A stretch of DNA of 40,722 nt from Flavobacteriia bacterium (GCA_011391075.1 JAABRF010000016.1:1-40722), one strand, 5' to 3'. Positions 10,193-18,583 are shown, counted from the first letter of the stretch. Numbers and translations are program-made. The notes: a model not told the origin generated them from the letters alone.

Positions 10193-10764
10193 AATGTTTT
10201 GCGTAAAAAAACATCAAAAAGTTTAAAATAAAGTTAAGAATTGCTGTATTTATTCTTTTAAGATGATGTTTTTATTAATGGTTGCGTAGTTTTTATGGCT
10301 TTAATGAATTTATTACTATTAATTAAATTATTGTTTATTTTTAGCCATATTATTGGGGTTTAATGGGTGAATAATGTAATAAAAATGAATTTTTTTTCAT
10401 ATTTCATATTTTTTAGACTTTAAAATGATTTTTTTTTATAGCTTTTTACTTGAGTATAATCGAATTAACCCTAAAAAATCTGATTTAGTTTATGATGGTA
10501 GCAATACACTAAGATTTTCAAAAATATTATGAAAGATTGGGTTTTTTGGGGTAATTCCATTTGTAAATAATAACTTATGGAAACTATTCAGTATTACGAT
10601 TTATAATATTATAGCGCAGTTTTCGCAGATTTTCACAGATTATAATCTATCCTATATAGTTTATGTTGAAAAAAAGGGCATTTTTCTCAATATATACAAT
10701 ACTTTATAAAATAAGTATTATTAGTTACCAATTTTTAGGTTGGATACTTACAACTTTTTAGTTT
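10193..10764. other. AT-rich intergenic region without a gene
   Basis: No supported gene. At 10614-10650 there are three imperfect, roughly 10-bp units of GCAG/ACAG-ATTTTC type, resembling short intergenic repeats common in Bacteroidota. Around 10698-10719 lies an AT-only inverted repeat (AATACTT/AAGTATT) without a clear U-tract, too weak to call a terminator for the outer-membrane protein gene at 10765. Confidence 0.5.
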
Positions 10765-12429
10765 CTAAAAACGTTGAGTAAAATTAACATAGAGAAAGGA
10801 ATGATTGAGAGAAAAAGATGATTGGGGTGTTTTTCCTATAAAATATTGGATGTAAAAATCTCCAAAACCGGTTCCCATTTTATATCCCAAACCAAAATTA
10901 TAGATAAAATCTGTTTGTGTGTTTTGAAGAAAACCCCAATCAGACATCATTGAAATATAGGAAGATTCTGATGTGAGGTAATGATAACCAGTTTTCATAA
11001 GGCTGTATTTTTGAGCTGTCAAACTTTTTTCAGGAAAGCCTCTAAATGTTTGGTTGCCACCCAATCTAAAGAGTTCATTTTCAAGTAAGTTTTTTGAAAT
11101 CAGTAATGCAGTTTGATTTTCTAAACTGATGTAATGTCTTGTGCTTATTCCAAGGTTATAGGTAATTTGGGAATCAATTATAAATTGTTTTTCTTGCTCC
11201 CTTTTTCCGTTTAAAAATTTGTTGTTGTATGTTATTTTAAATGGAAATAATTTTGAATTTCCAGGTAAAGTATATGCATAAGTAGCGCCATAAAAAGAAA
11301 CTGAAAAATCAGAAAGGTTAGGATTTGTAGATGTCGTTATGGTACGGGAAGCATGATGATTCCATTCAAAACCCAGCCGATGGTTTTGTTTGATTAAATA
11401 GCCTAAGTTCAGCTGATTTTTGATGTTGAAAAAAGTAGAATCTCTTTTGTACATTTCCATTGAATAATTAAATAAAAATGGCGTATTAAAAATAAAAGGG
11501 AAATCGATTTCAGTTTGTAAAGATTGGGATTTTTGCCCGTCGGAAATCCATTTCAATTCCAGATTTTCTCCTTTGTTGAAGGCATTGTGTAAAATTAAAT
11601 CCAGGTGTCCATTGAGGCGCAAACCGTTTCCGGTTTCTGCATTTGAAAACCCAATGATGCCATCTATCGAATTGCTCTTTTCTTTTTCCAGATATAGATA
11701 TAAATAGGTGGTATCTTTTGTAAATAAAATTTCGGGTTTTCTGATTTCTGTGACAAAAGGCAGGCTTTGGAGTAGAGAAGATAAATTTTGAATTTGAGAT
11801 TTGTTAAAAACTTGATTTTCGGTTATTTGCAATTTGTATTTTAAAAAATTTTTGGGGAATTGTTCATAACCTTTTACAATAATTTGATCGATTTGTTGGA
11901 GCTTACCTTTGTCAATTTTCAATTGAGCAGTAATTTGATTCTCTTTTTTCAACAAATGAATCAATTTTATTTTCACAAAAGGATAACCCGTATTTTGGAA
12001 ATATTCGGTGAGTATATTTAAGTAGTCTTTTGATTTCTCAATGGGTAGTATCAATAGATCAATATCTTTACGTGTAGCGTATGTAGGAACTGAATAATTT
12101 TGAATTTCAGGATGTTGAATGTAAATAGTTTCAATTTTTGAATTGAGTTTGACAGTTGTTGTATAGCTAGATCCTTTTTTTTGATGCGTCAATAGTGCAT
12201 CAAAATAACCCAATTCGGCAAGATTTTCTTTTAATTTTTCACATTTGGATTGAAAAACCGTATCATTTTTCAATTGAATGGTATCAGATTGAAATTTTTG
12301 AAATAATCTTTCTACGAGTAAATCAGCATGCTGGGTTTCGGATAGAATGTTCCATTGGACCATATTTTGAGCCCAAAAATGCTGGTTGTAAAACAACCCG
12401 ATAACTGATATGAAAAAGATGTATTTCAA
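10765..12429 (-). CDS. Omp85/BamA-TamA superfamily outer-membrane protein
   Basis: A 554-residue exported protein (signal MKYIFFISVIG...FWAQ). A periplasmic part contains POTRA-like sequence (about 165-260: KGKLQQIDQIIVKGYEQFPK...FNKSQIQNLSSLLQSLPFV). A 16-strand-type barrel follows, with the superfamily RGF motif at 463-465 in LGGNQTFRGFPEKS and a C-terminal Phe (NFTQRF) used as an outer-membrane insertion signal. Omp85 proteins insert or secrete proteins across the outer membrane. This one is shorter than BamA (roughly 800 residues or more) and nearer TamA or accessory Omp85 proteins. It stands alone on its strand, divergent from the DHH phosphoesterase gene. The exact role cannot be read from sequence. 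Confidence 0.82.
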   Translation of the reverse strand: MKYIFFISVIGLFYNQHFWAQNMVQWNILSETQHADLLVERLFQKFQSDTIQLKNDTVFQSKCEKLKENLAELGYFDALLTHQKKGSSYTTTVKLNSKIETIYIQHPEIQNYSVPTYATRKDIDLLILPIEKSKDYLNILTEYFQNTGYPFVKIKLIHLLKKENQITAQLKIDKGKLQQIDQIIVKGYEQFPKNFLKYKLQITENQVFNKSQIQNLSSLLQSLPFVTEIRKPEILFTKDTTYLYLYLEKEKSNSIDGIIGFSNAETGNGLRLNGHLDLILHNAFNKGENLELKWISDGQKSQSLQTEIDFPFIFNTPFLFNYSMEMYKRDSTFFNIKNQLNLGYLIKQNHRLGFEWNHHASRTITTSTNPNLSDFSVSFYGATYAYTLPGNSKLFPFKITYNNKFLNGKREQEKQFIIDSQITYNLGISTRHYISLENQTALLISKNLLENELFRLGGNQTFRGFPEKSLTAQKYSLMKTGYHYLTSESSYISMMSDWGFLQNTQTDFIYNFGLGYKMGTGFGDFYIQYFIGKTPQSSFSLNHSFLYVNFTQRF

Positions 12430-12612
12430 AAAATAGAATTGTATATTTTAACGTTATAAAAGTAAACAAATTGCCTGATGTTATAAGGAGTTTATATAAT
12501 TTTTGAATTTGATAGATATAATCAATATGTGCAAAAGATTGCAACTATTAAATTTAACAATTACATCTCAGGATTAAATGGCATTTCAAAAAATTATGTA
12601 GATTTGCTCCTT

Positions 12613-13650
12613 ATGACAAAAAACGACTTTACCGATTTGAAACAATTTCTGGCTATTCCAAGAAATATAGCTGTTATTCCTCATAAAAATGCGGATGGAG
12701 ATGCTATAGGATCGGTATTGGCATGTTATCATTATCTCAAAAATCAAGGCCATTATGTACGTGTGGTCAGTCCCAATGATTACCCCGAATTTTTAAAATG
12801 GCTTCCAGGATCGCAAGATGTTTTGAGGTTTGATTTACAGAATAAGCAGTCCAAAAGAGTACTCAATAGTGCAGAACTCATTTTTTTGATGGATTTTAAT
12901 GAAATGGGTAGAGTAGGAGATGATATGCAGCATACGATGGAAACATTGGATACTACTTATGTTATGATTGATCACCATCAACAACCCTCAGCAGTTGCTA
13001 AATATCTCTATTCAGATACCTCTATATGTGCTACAGCTCAGATGTTTTATCACTTTTTGGAACAAATAGGTGATGTAAATGCCATTTCTAAAGAAATAGC
13101 CACTTGTATGTACACAGGTATTCTCACGGATACCGGTTCTTTTCGATTTCCTAATACATCACCTACTACGCATCGAATCGTAGCCGAATTGATTGAAAAA
13201 GGTGCCGATAATGCTCGGATTTACGACAGTGTTTTTGATCAAAATACCTATGGTAGATTACAGTTGTTGGGACAAGCACTCCAAAACTTGGTTGTAATTG
13301 AAGAATTTCATACAGCCTATATCACCATTAGTAAGGCAGAAAAATTAAAATTTTATTTTCAAAAAGGTGATACAGAAGGGATTGTCAACTATGCATTGTC
13401 TATTAAAGGAATTATATTTGGAGTCATATTTATTGAGGATGAAGAGCAAGAAATGATTAAAATTTCATTTAGATCCAAAGGTAGTTTTTCGGTGAATCAA
13501 TTTTCGAGAAATCATTTTGAAGGTGGAGGACATGATAATGCGGCAGGTGGTCGATCAAGAGAAAATATGGATCAAACGCTGAAGAGGTTTAAAAGTATTT
13601 TACCCGAGTATAAAGAAAAATTAAATGAGTCCTATGTTACAATTTCATAG
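12613..13650 (+). CDS. nrnA: DHH/DHHA1 phosphoesterase (NrnA-like nanoRNase / pAp phosphatase)
   Basis: With start ATG 12613 the protein has 345 residues. The DHH domain shows HKNADGD (24-30), DFN (94-96) and DHH (120-122). The DHHA1 domain ends with GGGHDNAAGG (304-313), a nucleotide-binding motif. The family hydrolyses 2-5-mer RNAs, pAp or cyclic dinucleotide products in the cytosol. An in-frame ATG at 12529 would add 28 residues with no family match and would run into the spacer shared with the divergent gene, so I prefer 12613. It is followed by gldI and a peptidyl-prolyl isomerase gene on the same strand, an arrangement I recall from other Flavobacteriia. The choice between NrnA and a c-di-AMP phosphodiesterase is not settled by sequence. 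Confidence 0.85.
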   Translation: MTKNDFTDLKQFLAIPRNIAVIPHKNADGDAIGSVLACYHYLKNQGHYVRVVSPNDYPEFLKWLPGSQDVLRFDLQNKQSKRVLNSAELIFLMDFNEMGRVGDDMQHTMETLDTTYVMIDHHQQPSAVAKYLYSDTSICATAQMFYHFLEQIGDVNAISKEIATCMYTGILTDTGSFRFPNTSPTTHRIVAELIEKGADNARIYDSVFDQNTYGRLQLLGQALQNLVVIEEFHTAYITISKAEKLKFYFQKGDTEGIVNYALSIKGIIFGVIFIEDEEQEMIKISFRSKGSFSVNQFSRNHFEGGGHDNAAGGRSRENMDQTLKRFKSILPEYKEKLNESYVTIS

Positions 13651-13711
13651 TTTTTTAAAGTCAGTATTCCAACATACTGCTGTTTGCCTATTTCCTAAGA
13701 AGAGAATCAAC

Positions 13712-14254
13712 ATGGGAATAAATATTACTCGTTTATCTATTTTCATTTTTGGTTTAATCCTGTTGTTTTCTTGTTCGGAGCCCAAACCACGTAAGCCGAT
13801 CAATCACACTACAGGAATGGACCAATCTTCCTCTATTGCCTTTAATAAAAGATTATATGAAAGTGAAGCAAGCATGATTCAAAATTTTATGAAAAATGAC
13901 AGTTTGCACCAATTTATTGATTCACAACATGGTTTTTGGTATGCTTATATCAATAAAGTGAAAAGTGATGTAATACCGGTTAAGGGGAATAGTGTTTCAT
14001 TACAGTACGATATTTGGGATTTTAATGGTAATGAAATTTATTCAAAAGACGAAATTGGTAATGTTTTATACAAAGTTGATCAAGAAGAAATAATTAAAGG
14101 GCTTCAAGAAGGTGTCAAATGGATGCATATAGGGGAAAAAATTATATTTTTGTTGCCTTCACATAAAGCATATGCTTATCATGGTGATGAGAACAAAATT
14201 GGGCCAAATATGCCTATTGTTGTAACTGTTGAATTGTTGAATATCCAAAATTAA
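13712..14254 (+). CDS. gldI: Gliding-motility lipoprotein GldI, FKBP-type prolyl isomerase
   Basis: A 180-residue lipoprotein: MGINITRLSIFIFGLILLFSC places the lipidated Cys at 21, which is why ATG 13712 is preferred over the in-frame ATG at 13625 that overlaps the previous gene. A single FKBP-type domain follows (about 65-178: NSVSLQYDIWDFNGNEIYS...EEIIKGLQEGVKWMHIGEKIIFLLPSHKAYAYHG...PNMPIVVTVELLNI). In Flavobacterium, GldI is a lipoprotein isomerase needed for gliding, probably by folding envelope proteins of the type IX secretion/gliding machinery. Its neighbours (DHH phosphoesterase upstream, cyclophilin-FKBP protein downstream) support the assignment. No other gld genes lie in the window. 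Confidence 0.85.
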   Translation: MGINITRLSIFIFGLILLFSCSEPKPRKPINHTTGMDQSSSIAFNKRLYESEASMIQNFMKNDSLHQFIDSQHGFWYAYINKVKSDVIPVKGNSVSLQYDIWDFNGNEIYSKDEIGNVLYKVDQEEIIKGLQEGVKWMHIGEKIIFLLPSHKAYAYHGDENKIGPNMPIVVTVELLNIQN

Positions 14255-14275
14255 ATTAATATTAATCAACCAATT

Positions 14276-15403
14276 ATGAAAGTAATTCGAGTATTTTTAG
14301 TCGTTATAGCTGTGATGGCTTTTCAATCTTGTAAAAGTGCCAAATATCCCAATTTGGAAGATGGGATTTATGCAGAAATTCAAACCAGTAAAGGTAATAT
14401 CCTCATTCTTTTGGAATACAAAAAAGCACCCTATACAGTTGCTAATTTTGTTTCCTTAACTGAAGGAACCAATCGCAATGTGGATTTAAAATTTAAAGGC
14501 AAACGTTTTTATGACGGATTGACCTTCCATCGTATGGTTCCCAATTTTGTCATTCAAGGTGGCGATCCACAAGGCAATGGTAGTGGTGGACCTGGCTATA
14601 GATTTGAGGACGAATTTACTAAAGATGAAACAGGAAAATTGGCTTTAACGCACAGTGGAGCTGGAATTTTATCCATGGCCAATTCAGGCAAAGACACCAA
14701 TGGTAGCCAATTTTTCATCACCCATAACGCGACACCTCATCTCGATGGACGTCATAGTGTTTTTGGAAGAGTTGTAGAAGGTCAAGATGTTGTCAATAAA
14801 ATTGCGCAAGGTGATGTGATGACCAAAGTAGAAATTATCAGAGTAGGAGAGGAAGCTCAAAAATTTGATGCTGCTGATGTTTTCGAACAACACATCAAGA
14901 GTTTCAATGATAAAATGCATAAAATGGAAGAAGAAAAAGAAAAAGCATTAGAAGCCGTAAAAAAGATTGCCGCTGATAAAGCTGCTTATTTTACTGCCAA
15001 TAAAGCTAAAGCAAAAACATTACCTTCTGGATTGAAAATGTTGATTGTTCAAAGTGGAACTGGTGTAAAGCCAGCTTTAAATTCTGAAGTATGGATGAGT
15101 TATGCAGGTTATTTTGAAAATGGAAACTTATTTGATTCCAATTATGAAGAAGTTGCAAAACAATATGCTCAATTTGACCCTAATAGAGCAGAAGCCAATG
15201 GATATAGCCCGTTTCCAATGATTTGTAACAATGAAGCCACTCTCATTCCAGGTTTTAAAGAAGGAATGCTCAACCTTAAATATGGTGAAAAAGCTATTCT
15301 TTACATCCCTGCCCATTTGGCTTATGGTGAGTCAGGTGCAGGTTCTGTCATACCACCAAATTCCAATTTGATTTTTGAAATAGAATTGGTTGATAAAAAG
15401 TAG
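14276..15403 (+). CDS. Cyclophilin-FKBP fusion peptidyl-prolyl isomerase lipoprotein
   Basis: A 375-residue protein with lipoprotein signal (AFQSC, Cys 19). It carries two unrelated prolyl-isomerase folds. The first is a cyclophilin domain (about 30-200: FYDGLTFHRMVPNFVIQGGDPQGNGSGGPGY, LSMANSGKDTNGSQFFIT). A Lys/Glu-rich, probably coiled-coil linker follows (about 210-245), then a C-terminal FKBP domain (about 250-375: SGLKMLIVQSGTG...EVWMSYAGYFENGNLFDSN...LIPGFKEGMLNLKYGEKAILYIPAHLAYGESGAGSVIPPNSNLIFEIEL). It presumably folds envelope proteins in the periplasm. It lies 21 bp after gldI and is likely co-transcribed, giving two lipidated isomerases side by side. A terminator-like hairpin 112 bp downstream lies inside the convergent meaB gene. 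Confidence 0.9.
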   Translation: MKVIRVFLVVIAVMAFQSCKSAKYPNLEDGIYAEIQTSKGNILILLEYKKAPYTVANFVSLTEGTNRNVDLKFKGKRFYDGLTFHRMVPNFVIQGGDPQGNGSGGPGYRFEDEFTKDETGKLALTHSGAGILSMANSGKDTNGSQFFITHNATPHLDGRHSVFGRVVEGQDVVNKIAQGDVMTKVEIIRVGEEAQKFDAADVFEQHIKSFNDKMHKMEEEKEKALEAVKKIAADKAAYFTANKAKAKTLPSGLKMLIVQSGTGVKPALNSEVWMSYAGYFENGNLFDSNYEEVAKQYAQFDPNRAEANGYSPFPMICNNEATLIPGFKEGMLNLKYGEKAILYIPAHLAYGESGAGSVIPPNSNLIFEIELVDKK

Positions 15404-15479
15404 ATTTGTGAATAGGTAATCAGTAGTCTAACTTTATTCTTTGGACTTTGATTATTAGTATATCATCAAATGTTATACA

Positions 15480-16466
15480 TTAAGGTTCAAAAGCCTTTGA
15501 CCATAATAGAGAAGCCACTTCGTAAGGAGTGGTTTTTTTTTCTCTGAGTAATTGGAGTTGTTTTTTAAGTTCGATTTGAACTTTTTCATTTTGATAAAAA
15601 CGATCTTTCAAAGCTTGGTTTAAGGTCTCAAACATCCAATATTCTTCTTGATTGTTGCGTTTATCATCAAAAGATTGATTGGATTGGGTCAACAGCACAT
15701 AACTTTGAATCATATTCCAAATATTTTCAATCCCAGTTTTCTCAATAGCGCTGCAAGTGAGTACTTTGGGTTGCCAGTTGTTTATTTTTTCGGCGTAAAG
15801 ATGTAAGGCATTTTCATAGTTTTGCTTTGCCAATTGAGCCCATTTTACGTTATCACCATCGGCTTTGTTGATGATGATGGCATCGCACATTTCCATAATA
15901 CCTCGTTTGATGCCTTGCAATTCATCTCCGGCGCCAGCCAATTGCAGCAAAAGAAAAAAATCTACCATGGAATGAACCGCTGTTTCGCTTTGTCCAACAC
16001 CTACCGTTTCCACTAGGATAACGTCAAATCCGGCCGCTTCACACAGCAAAATACTCTCTCTTGTTTTTTTGGCAACTCCACCCAAATTGTCACCCGATGC
16101 AGAAGGACGAATAAACACATTTGGATTTTGAACCAAAGTTTCCATACGGGTTTTATCTCCCAAAATACTTCCTTTATTGACACTACTGCTGGGATCTACA
16201 GCCAACACAGCAACCTTTTTTCCTTCCTGTGTCAAAATATTTCCAAATGCTTCAATAAAAGTACTTTTACCAACTCCGGGAACACCGGTAATGCCGATGC
16301 GGATGCTATTTCCGGAATATGGCAAACAAACTTTCACCAATTCCTCTGCCATTTCCTGATGTTTGGGCAAATTGCTTTCTACCAAGGTAATGGCTTTGCT
16401 CAAGGTAGGCATATTTCCTGCTGTGATTTTGGAGAAATATTCTTGAATTATGGGGTTTTTTGTCAT
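15480..16466 (-). CDS. meaB: MeaB/ArgK-type G3E GTPase (methylmalonyl-CoA mutase chaperone)
   Basis: A 328-residue SIMIBI-class GTPase. Walker A GVPGVGKST lies at 61-69. DPSSSVNKGSILGDKTRM, FIRPSASGDNLGG, VETVGVGQSE and the specificity motif NKADGDN follow in the order seen in MeaB. MeaB gates cofactor loading and protects B12-dependent methylmalonyl-CoA mutase in the cytosol. No mutase gene is in the window. It is the last gene of the hox-hypB minus-strand group, 9 bp after the nickel-permease-like gene, so it is probably transcribed with hydrogenase maturation genes. Its C-terminal coding region contains a plus-strand terminator-like hairpin. Confidence 0.92.
   Translation of the reverse strand: MTKNPIIQEYFSKITAGNMPTLSKAITLVESNLPKHQEMAEELVKVCLPYSGNSIRIGITGVPGVGKSTFIEAFGNILTQEGKKVAVLAVDPSSSVNKGSILGDKTRMETLVQNPNVFIRPSASGDNLGGVAKKTRESILLCEAAGFDVILVETVGVGQSETAVHSMVDFFLLLQLAGAGDELQGIKRGIMEMCDAIIINKADGDNVKWAQLAKQNYENALHLYAEKINNWQPKVLTCSAIEKTGIENIWNMIQSYVLLTQSNQSFDDKRNNQEEYWMFETLNQALKDRFYQNEKVQIELKKQLQLLREKKTTPYEVASLLWSKAFEP
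15515..15541 (+). terminator. Plus-strand terminator-like hairpin inside meaB
   Basis: CCACTTC (15515-15521), loop GTAA, GGAGTGG (15526-15532), then about nine T. It is oriented to stop transcription arriving from the cyclophilin-FKBP gene (stop at 15403) and is embedded in the antisense strand of the meaB coding sequence. Confidence 0.65.
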
Positions 16467-16475
16467 TTTGTTTAG

Positions 16476-17210
16476 TTACATAAAATTCTTTGCAATCCAA
16501 AAGATTCCTACTCCAATAGCTACCACACCACCCCAAAATCTAAGGTTTTTAAAGACATTGTGGTTGTGCTGATTTGGGTTTAATTTATGAAAATTTCCAA
16601 TAATTAAAGAAAAAAGAACCATAGCCGACACTGTTCCAATAGCGAAACCTATCAAATATTGACCGGTTTGCCATTTACTCTGAAAAGCAAGAGCAGGAAG
16701 CATTAAAAGAAAATGTGAAATTCCGGCAAAACCATGAACAATTCCAACACTGGTTGCGGTCCATAAGTTTTGATCTTTTTTCAAAGGTTGATGATGCGTA
16801 TGGTTGTGATTTTCGTCTTGATGGGTATGTATATGCACAAAATCTTGAGGTCCGCTGGTATGAATATGTGGGTGAATATGATGTTTATCGTGATCGGATT
16901 TCATGCGGTAAAAAGCCCAAATCCCTAGCCCAATTAAAATAACGCCTACGATTTGCTCACTATATTTGGAAATGGAATCAACAGGTATATAATCTTTGAA
17001 AAGAAAGAACAAAAATCCAATGAGTAACATACCTACCAAATGTCCTATTCCCCATACTGCCCCAATTTGCCAGTGATTCTTTTTACTGTCAAAGACTAAT
17101 GGTGTTACTGCGGCCAAATGGTCGGGACCTGTCCACACATGTAGCATGGATGCTATAATTCCCATGATGATGGGTATGTTTACTCCGGTAAATTCGTGTA
17201 GCGAAAGCAT
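16476..17210 (-). CDS. Nickel/cobalt permease-like membrane protein with His-rich loop
   Basis: A 244-residue polytopic protein with about six hydrophobic helices. The first helix region carries HVWTGPDH (24-31), a His...Asp-His motif resembling the NiCoT metal signature but one residue longer, as in UreH/HupE-related permeases. A second motif, HGFAGISH, lies near 158. Between them is a cytosolic or periplasmic loop dense in His (about 108-141: HDKHHIHPHIHTSG, HIHTHQDENHNHTHHQ). The gene lies between hypB and meaB, 44 bp after hypB, so nickel supply for the [NiFe] hydrogenases is the likely job. Transport direction and Ni versus Co specificity cannot be seen. Confidence 0.78.
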   Translation of the reverse strand: MLSLHEFTGVNIPIIMGIIASMLHVWTGPDHLAAVTPLVFDSKKNHWQIGAVWGIGHLVGMLLIGFLFFLFKDYIPVDSISKYSEQIVGVILIGLGIWAFYRMKSDHDKHHIHPHIHTSGPQDFVHIHTHQDENHNHTHHQPLKKDQNLWTATSVGIVHGFAGISHFLLMLPALAFQSKWQTGQYLIGFAIGTVSAMVLFSLIIGNFHKLNPNQHNHNVFKNLRFWGGVVAIGVGIFWIAKNFM

Positions 17211-17227
17211 ATTCGTTCTTAGTTCAG

Positions 17228-17246
17228 ATTTCTAATTTCTAATTTC
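17228..17246. repeat. 7-bp tandem repeat tract (TTTCTAA family)
   Basis: ATTTCTAATTTCTAATTTC, 2.7 units of a 7-bp repeat, fills most of the gap between hypB and the permease gene. The same unit recurs in at least four other spacers of the hydrogenase island. Confidence 0.8.
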
Positions 17247-17254
17247 AAAACTAT

Positions 17255-18235
17255 CTATCGAGATTGTGCCTTTTTCAACCACTCATACCAATCTGTCATA
17301 CCAGCTCCGGTTGTAGCCGAGACTTCAAAGAAAATCAGATTGGGATTGACTCTACTGGCGTATTCTTTGGCTTTTTCAACTTTGAAGTTGACATAAGGCA
17401 ATAAATCAATCTTGTTGATGATGCAAACCTGAGATCCTGCAAACATGTCGGGATATTTGATTGGTTTGTCATCTCCTTCGGTTGTGCTGATTACTACAAC
17501 TCGGGTATTTTCTCCTAAATCAAATAAGGCGGGACAAACCAGATTTCCTACATTTTCAATGATTAAAACCGAGTCATTTTTGACATCCAGTTTTTTTACA
17601 GCATCATATATCATATCACTTTCTAGATGACAACCGGTGCCGGTATTGATTTGGATGACCGGTATTTGAACTGCATTTATTCTATCTGCATCGTTAAAAG
17701 TTTGTTGATCTCCTTCTATGACAAAGAAGTCTAGCTGCGATTTCATATCGGTTAAAGTGCGTTCTAGGAAAGTGGTTTTTCCGGATCCCGGCGAACTCAC
17801 CAAGTTGAGGGTAAAGATATTTTTAGCTTCAAAATAACCTCTGTTTCTAGCGGCACCTACGTCGTTGAATTGTAGAATGTTTTTTTCTACATCAATGGTG
17901 TGTTGTTGGTCATGCGAATGTCCATGTGAATGATCATGTGAATGCCCGTGATCATGGTGATGAATGTGGACAAAATCATGATGCGTATGTTCATGTGGAT
18001 GGGCGTGATCCTGAAAATCATGTGTATGCGCATGTCCGTGTTCATGCGTATGGGGAAAATCATGTTCGTGTGCATGTGTATGCCGATGTACATGTTCTAC
18101 GCCATCATGCGTATGAGGATGCTCATGATCATGTTCATGCGGATGCGCATGATGATTGGATTGATTGTGGGCATGTTCGCCCGGTTTTTGAATGGAGACG
18201 GTATTGCCCGTTCCGCAGCCACAGGTTCCACACAT
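17255..18235 (-). CDS. hypB: Hydrogenase nickel-incorporation GTPase HypB with large His-rich domain
   Basis: A 326-residue protein. The N-terminus MCGTCGCG carries the high-affinity nickel motif CxxCGC (Cys 2, 5, 7). Residues 21-112 form a His-rich segment with about 41 His, mostly in X-H dipeptides (DH, EH, TH, GH), able to store nickel. The GTPase follows: Walker A SSPGSGKTT (147-155), EGDQQTFNDADRI, the metal-site CH at 202-203 in NTGTGCHLE, and NKIDLLPY. HypB delivers nickel with HypA to the [NiFe] large subunit. It lies downstream of hoxH and its protease, upstream of a nickel-permease-like gene; hypA and hypF are elsewhere in the island. The His segment is long for HypB. Confidence 0.96.
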   Translation of the reverse strand: MCGTCGCGTGNTVSIQKPGEHAHNQSNHHAHPHEHDHEHPHTHDGVEHVHRHTHAHEHDFPHTHEHGHAHTHDFQDHAHPHEHTHHDFVHIHHHDHGHSHDHSHGHSHDQQHTIDVEKNILQFNDVGAARNRGYFEAKNIFTLNLVSSPGSGKTTFLERTLTDMKSQLDFFVIEGDQQTFNDADRINAVQIPVIQINTGTGCHLESDMIYDAVKKLDVKNDSVLIIENVGNLVCPALFDLGENTRVVVISTTEGDDKPIKYPDMFAGSQVCIINKIDLLPYVNFKVEKAKEYASRVNPNLIFFEVSATTGAGMTDWYEWLKKAQSR

Positions 18236-18260
18236 AGTAAAATTAAAAATTAAAAATTAG

Positions 18261-18360
18261 AAATTAGTGCTTCGACAAGCTCAGCAACCTCATTGTAAAT
18301 TAGAAATTAGAAATTAGTGCTTCGACAAGCTCAGCAACCTCATTGTAAATTAGAAATTAG
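18261..18360. repeat. 50-bp perfect tandem repeat, two copies
   Basis: 18261-18310 and 18311-18360 are identical 50-bp units. Each contains CTTCGACAAGCTCAG and CAACCTCATTGTAAAT and ends in the TAGAAAT 7-mer. They lie upstream of hypB, downstream of the protease gene. Confidence 0.92.
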
Positions 18361-18460
18361 ATTCTGACAGCTATCGGAATTAAAATTAGTGCTTTGACAC
18401 TTCGACTAACTCACTTCGACAGGCTCAGTGCATCGCAGTGCAGACAAGCTCAGCAACCTA
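18361..18460. repeat. Cluster of degenerate CTTCGACAAGCTCAG-type elements
   Basis: After the tandem repeat come a degenerate copy of the GATAGCTATCGGGA palindrome (18362-18379), CTTCGACAGGCTCAG (18414-18428) and ACAAGCTCAGCAACC (18444-18458). With the tandem repeat they occupy most of the 348-bp gap 18236-18583, which contains no gene. Confidence 0.75.
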
Positions 18461-18583
18461 TATAGTGCTTTTCAGCGTTCTAAATCTCTTTTTTGGAAAC
18501 AAAGCATGCTCTATCTCTATTTTGAAATTGATTTCAAAAATAAAAATAAAAAAATGAATTTGTGTAATAAATGTTATGTTTCT

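Noticed and set aside
12529-12612. Upstream ATG giving a longer DHH phosphoesterase
   Set aside because: The extra 28 residues match nothing in the family, and the ATG lies in the spacer shared with the divergent outer-membrane protein gene; ATG 12613 fits the family start.
16128-16475. 115-codon open frame antisense to meaB
   Set aside because: It lies entirely opposite a clearly conserved GTPase coding sequence and has no domain of its own.
17926-18253. Several overlapping open frames of about 100 codons, opposite and within the hypB 5' half
   Set aside because: They arise from the repetitive His-codon DNA, which lacks stops in other frames; their predicted proteins are low-complexity (Met/Arg or His/Val/Asp-rich) shadows of HypB.
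18241-18460. CRISPR-like array
   Set aside because: The repeats are two directly adjoining identical 50-bp units without unique spacers, followed by degenerate copies, and no cas gene is present.
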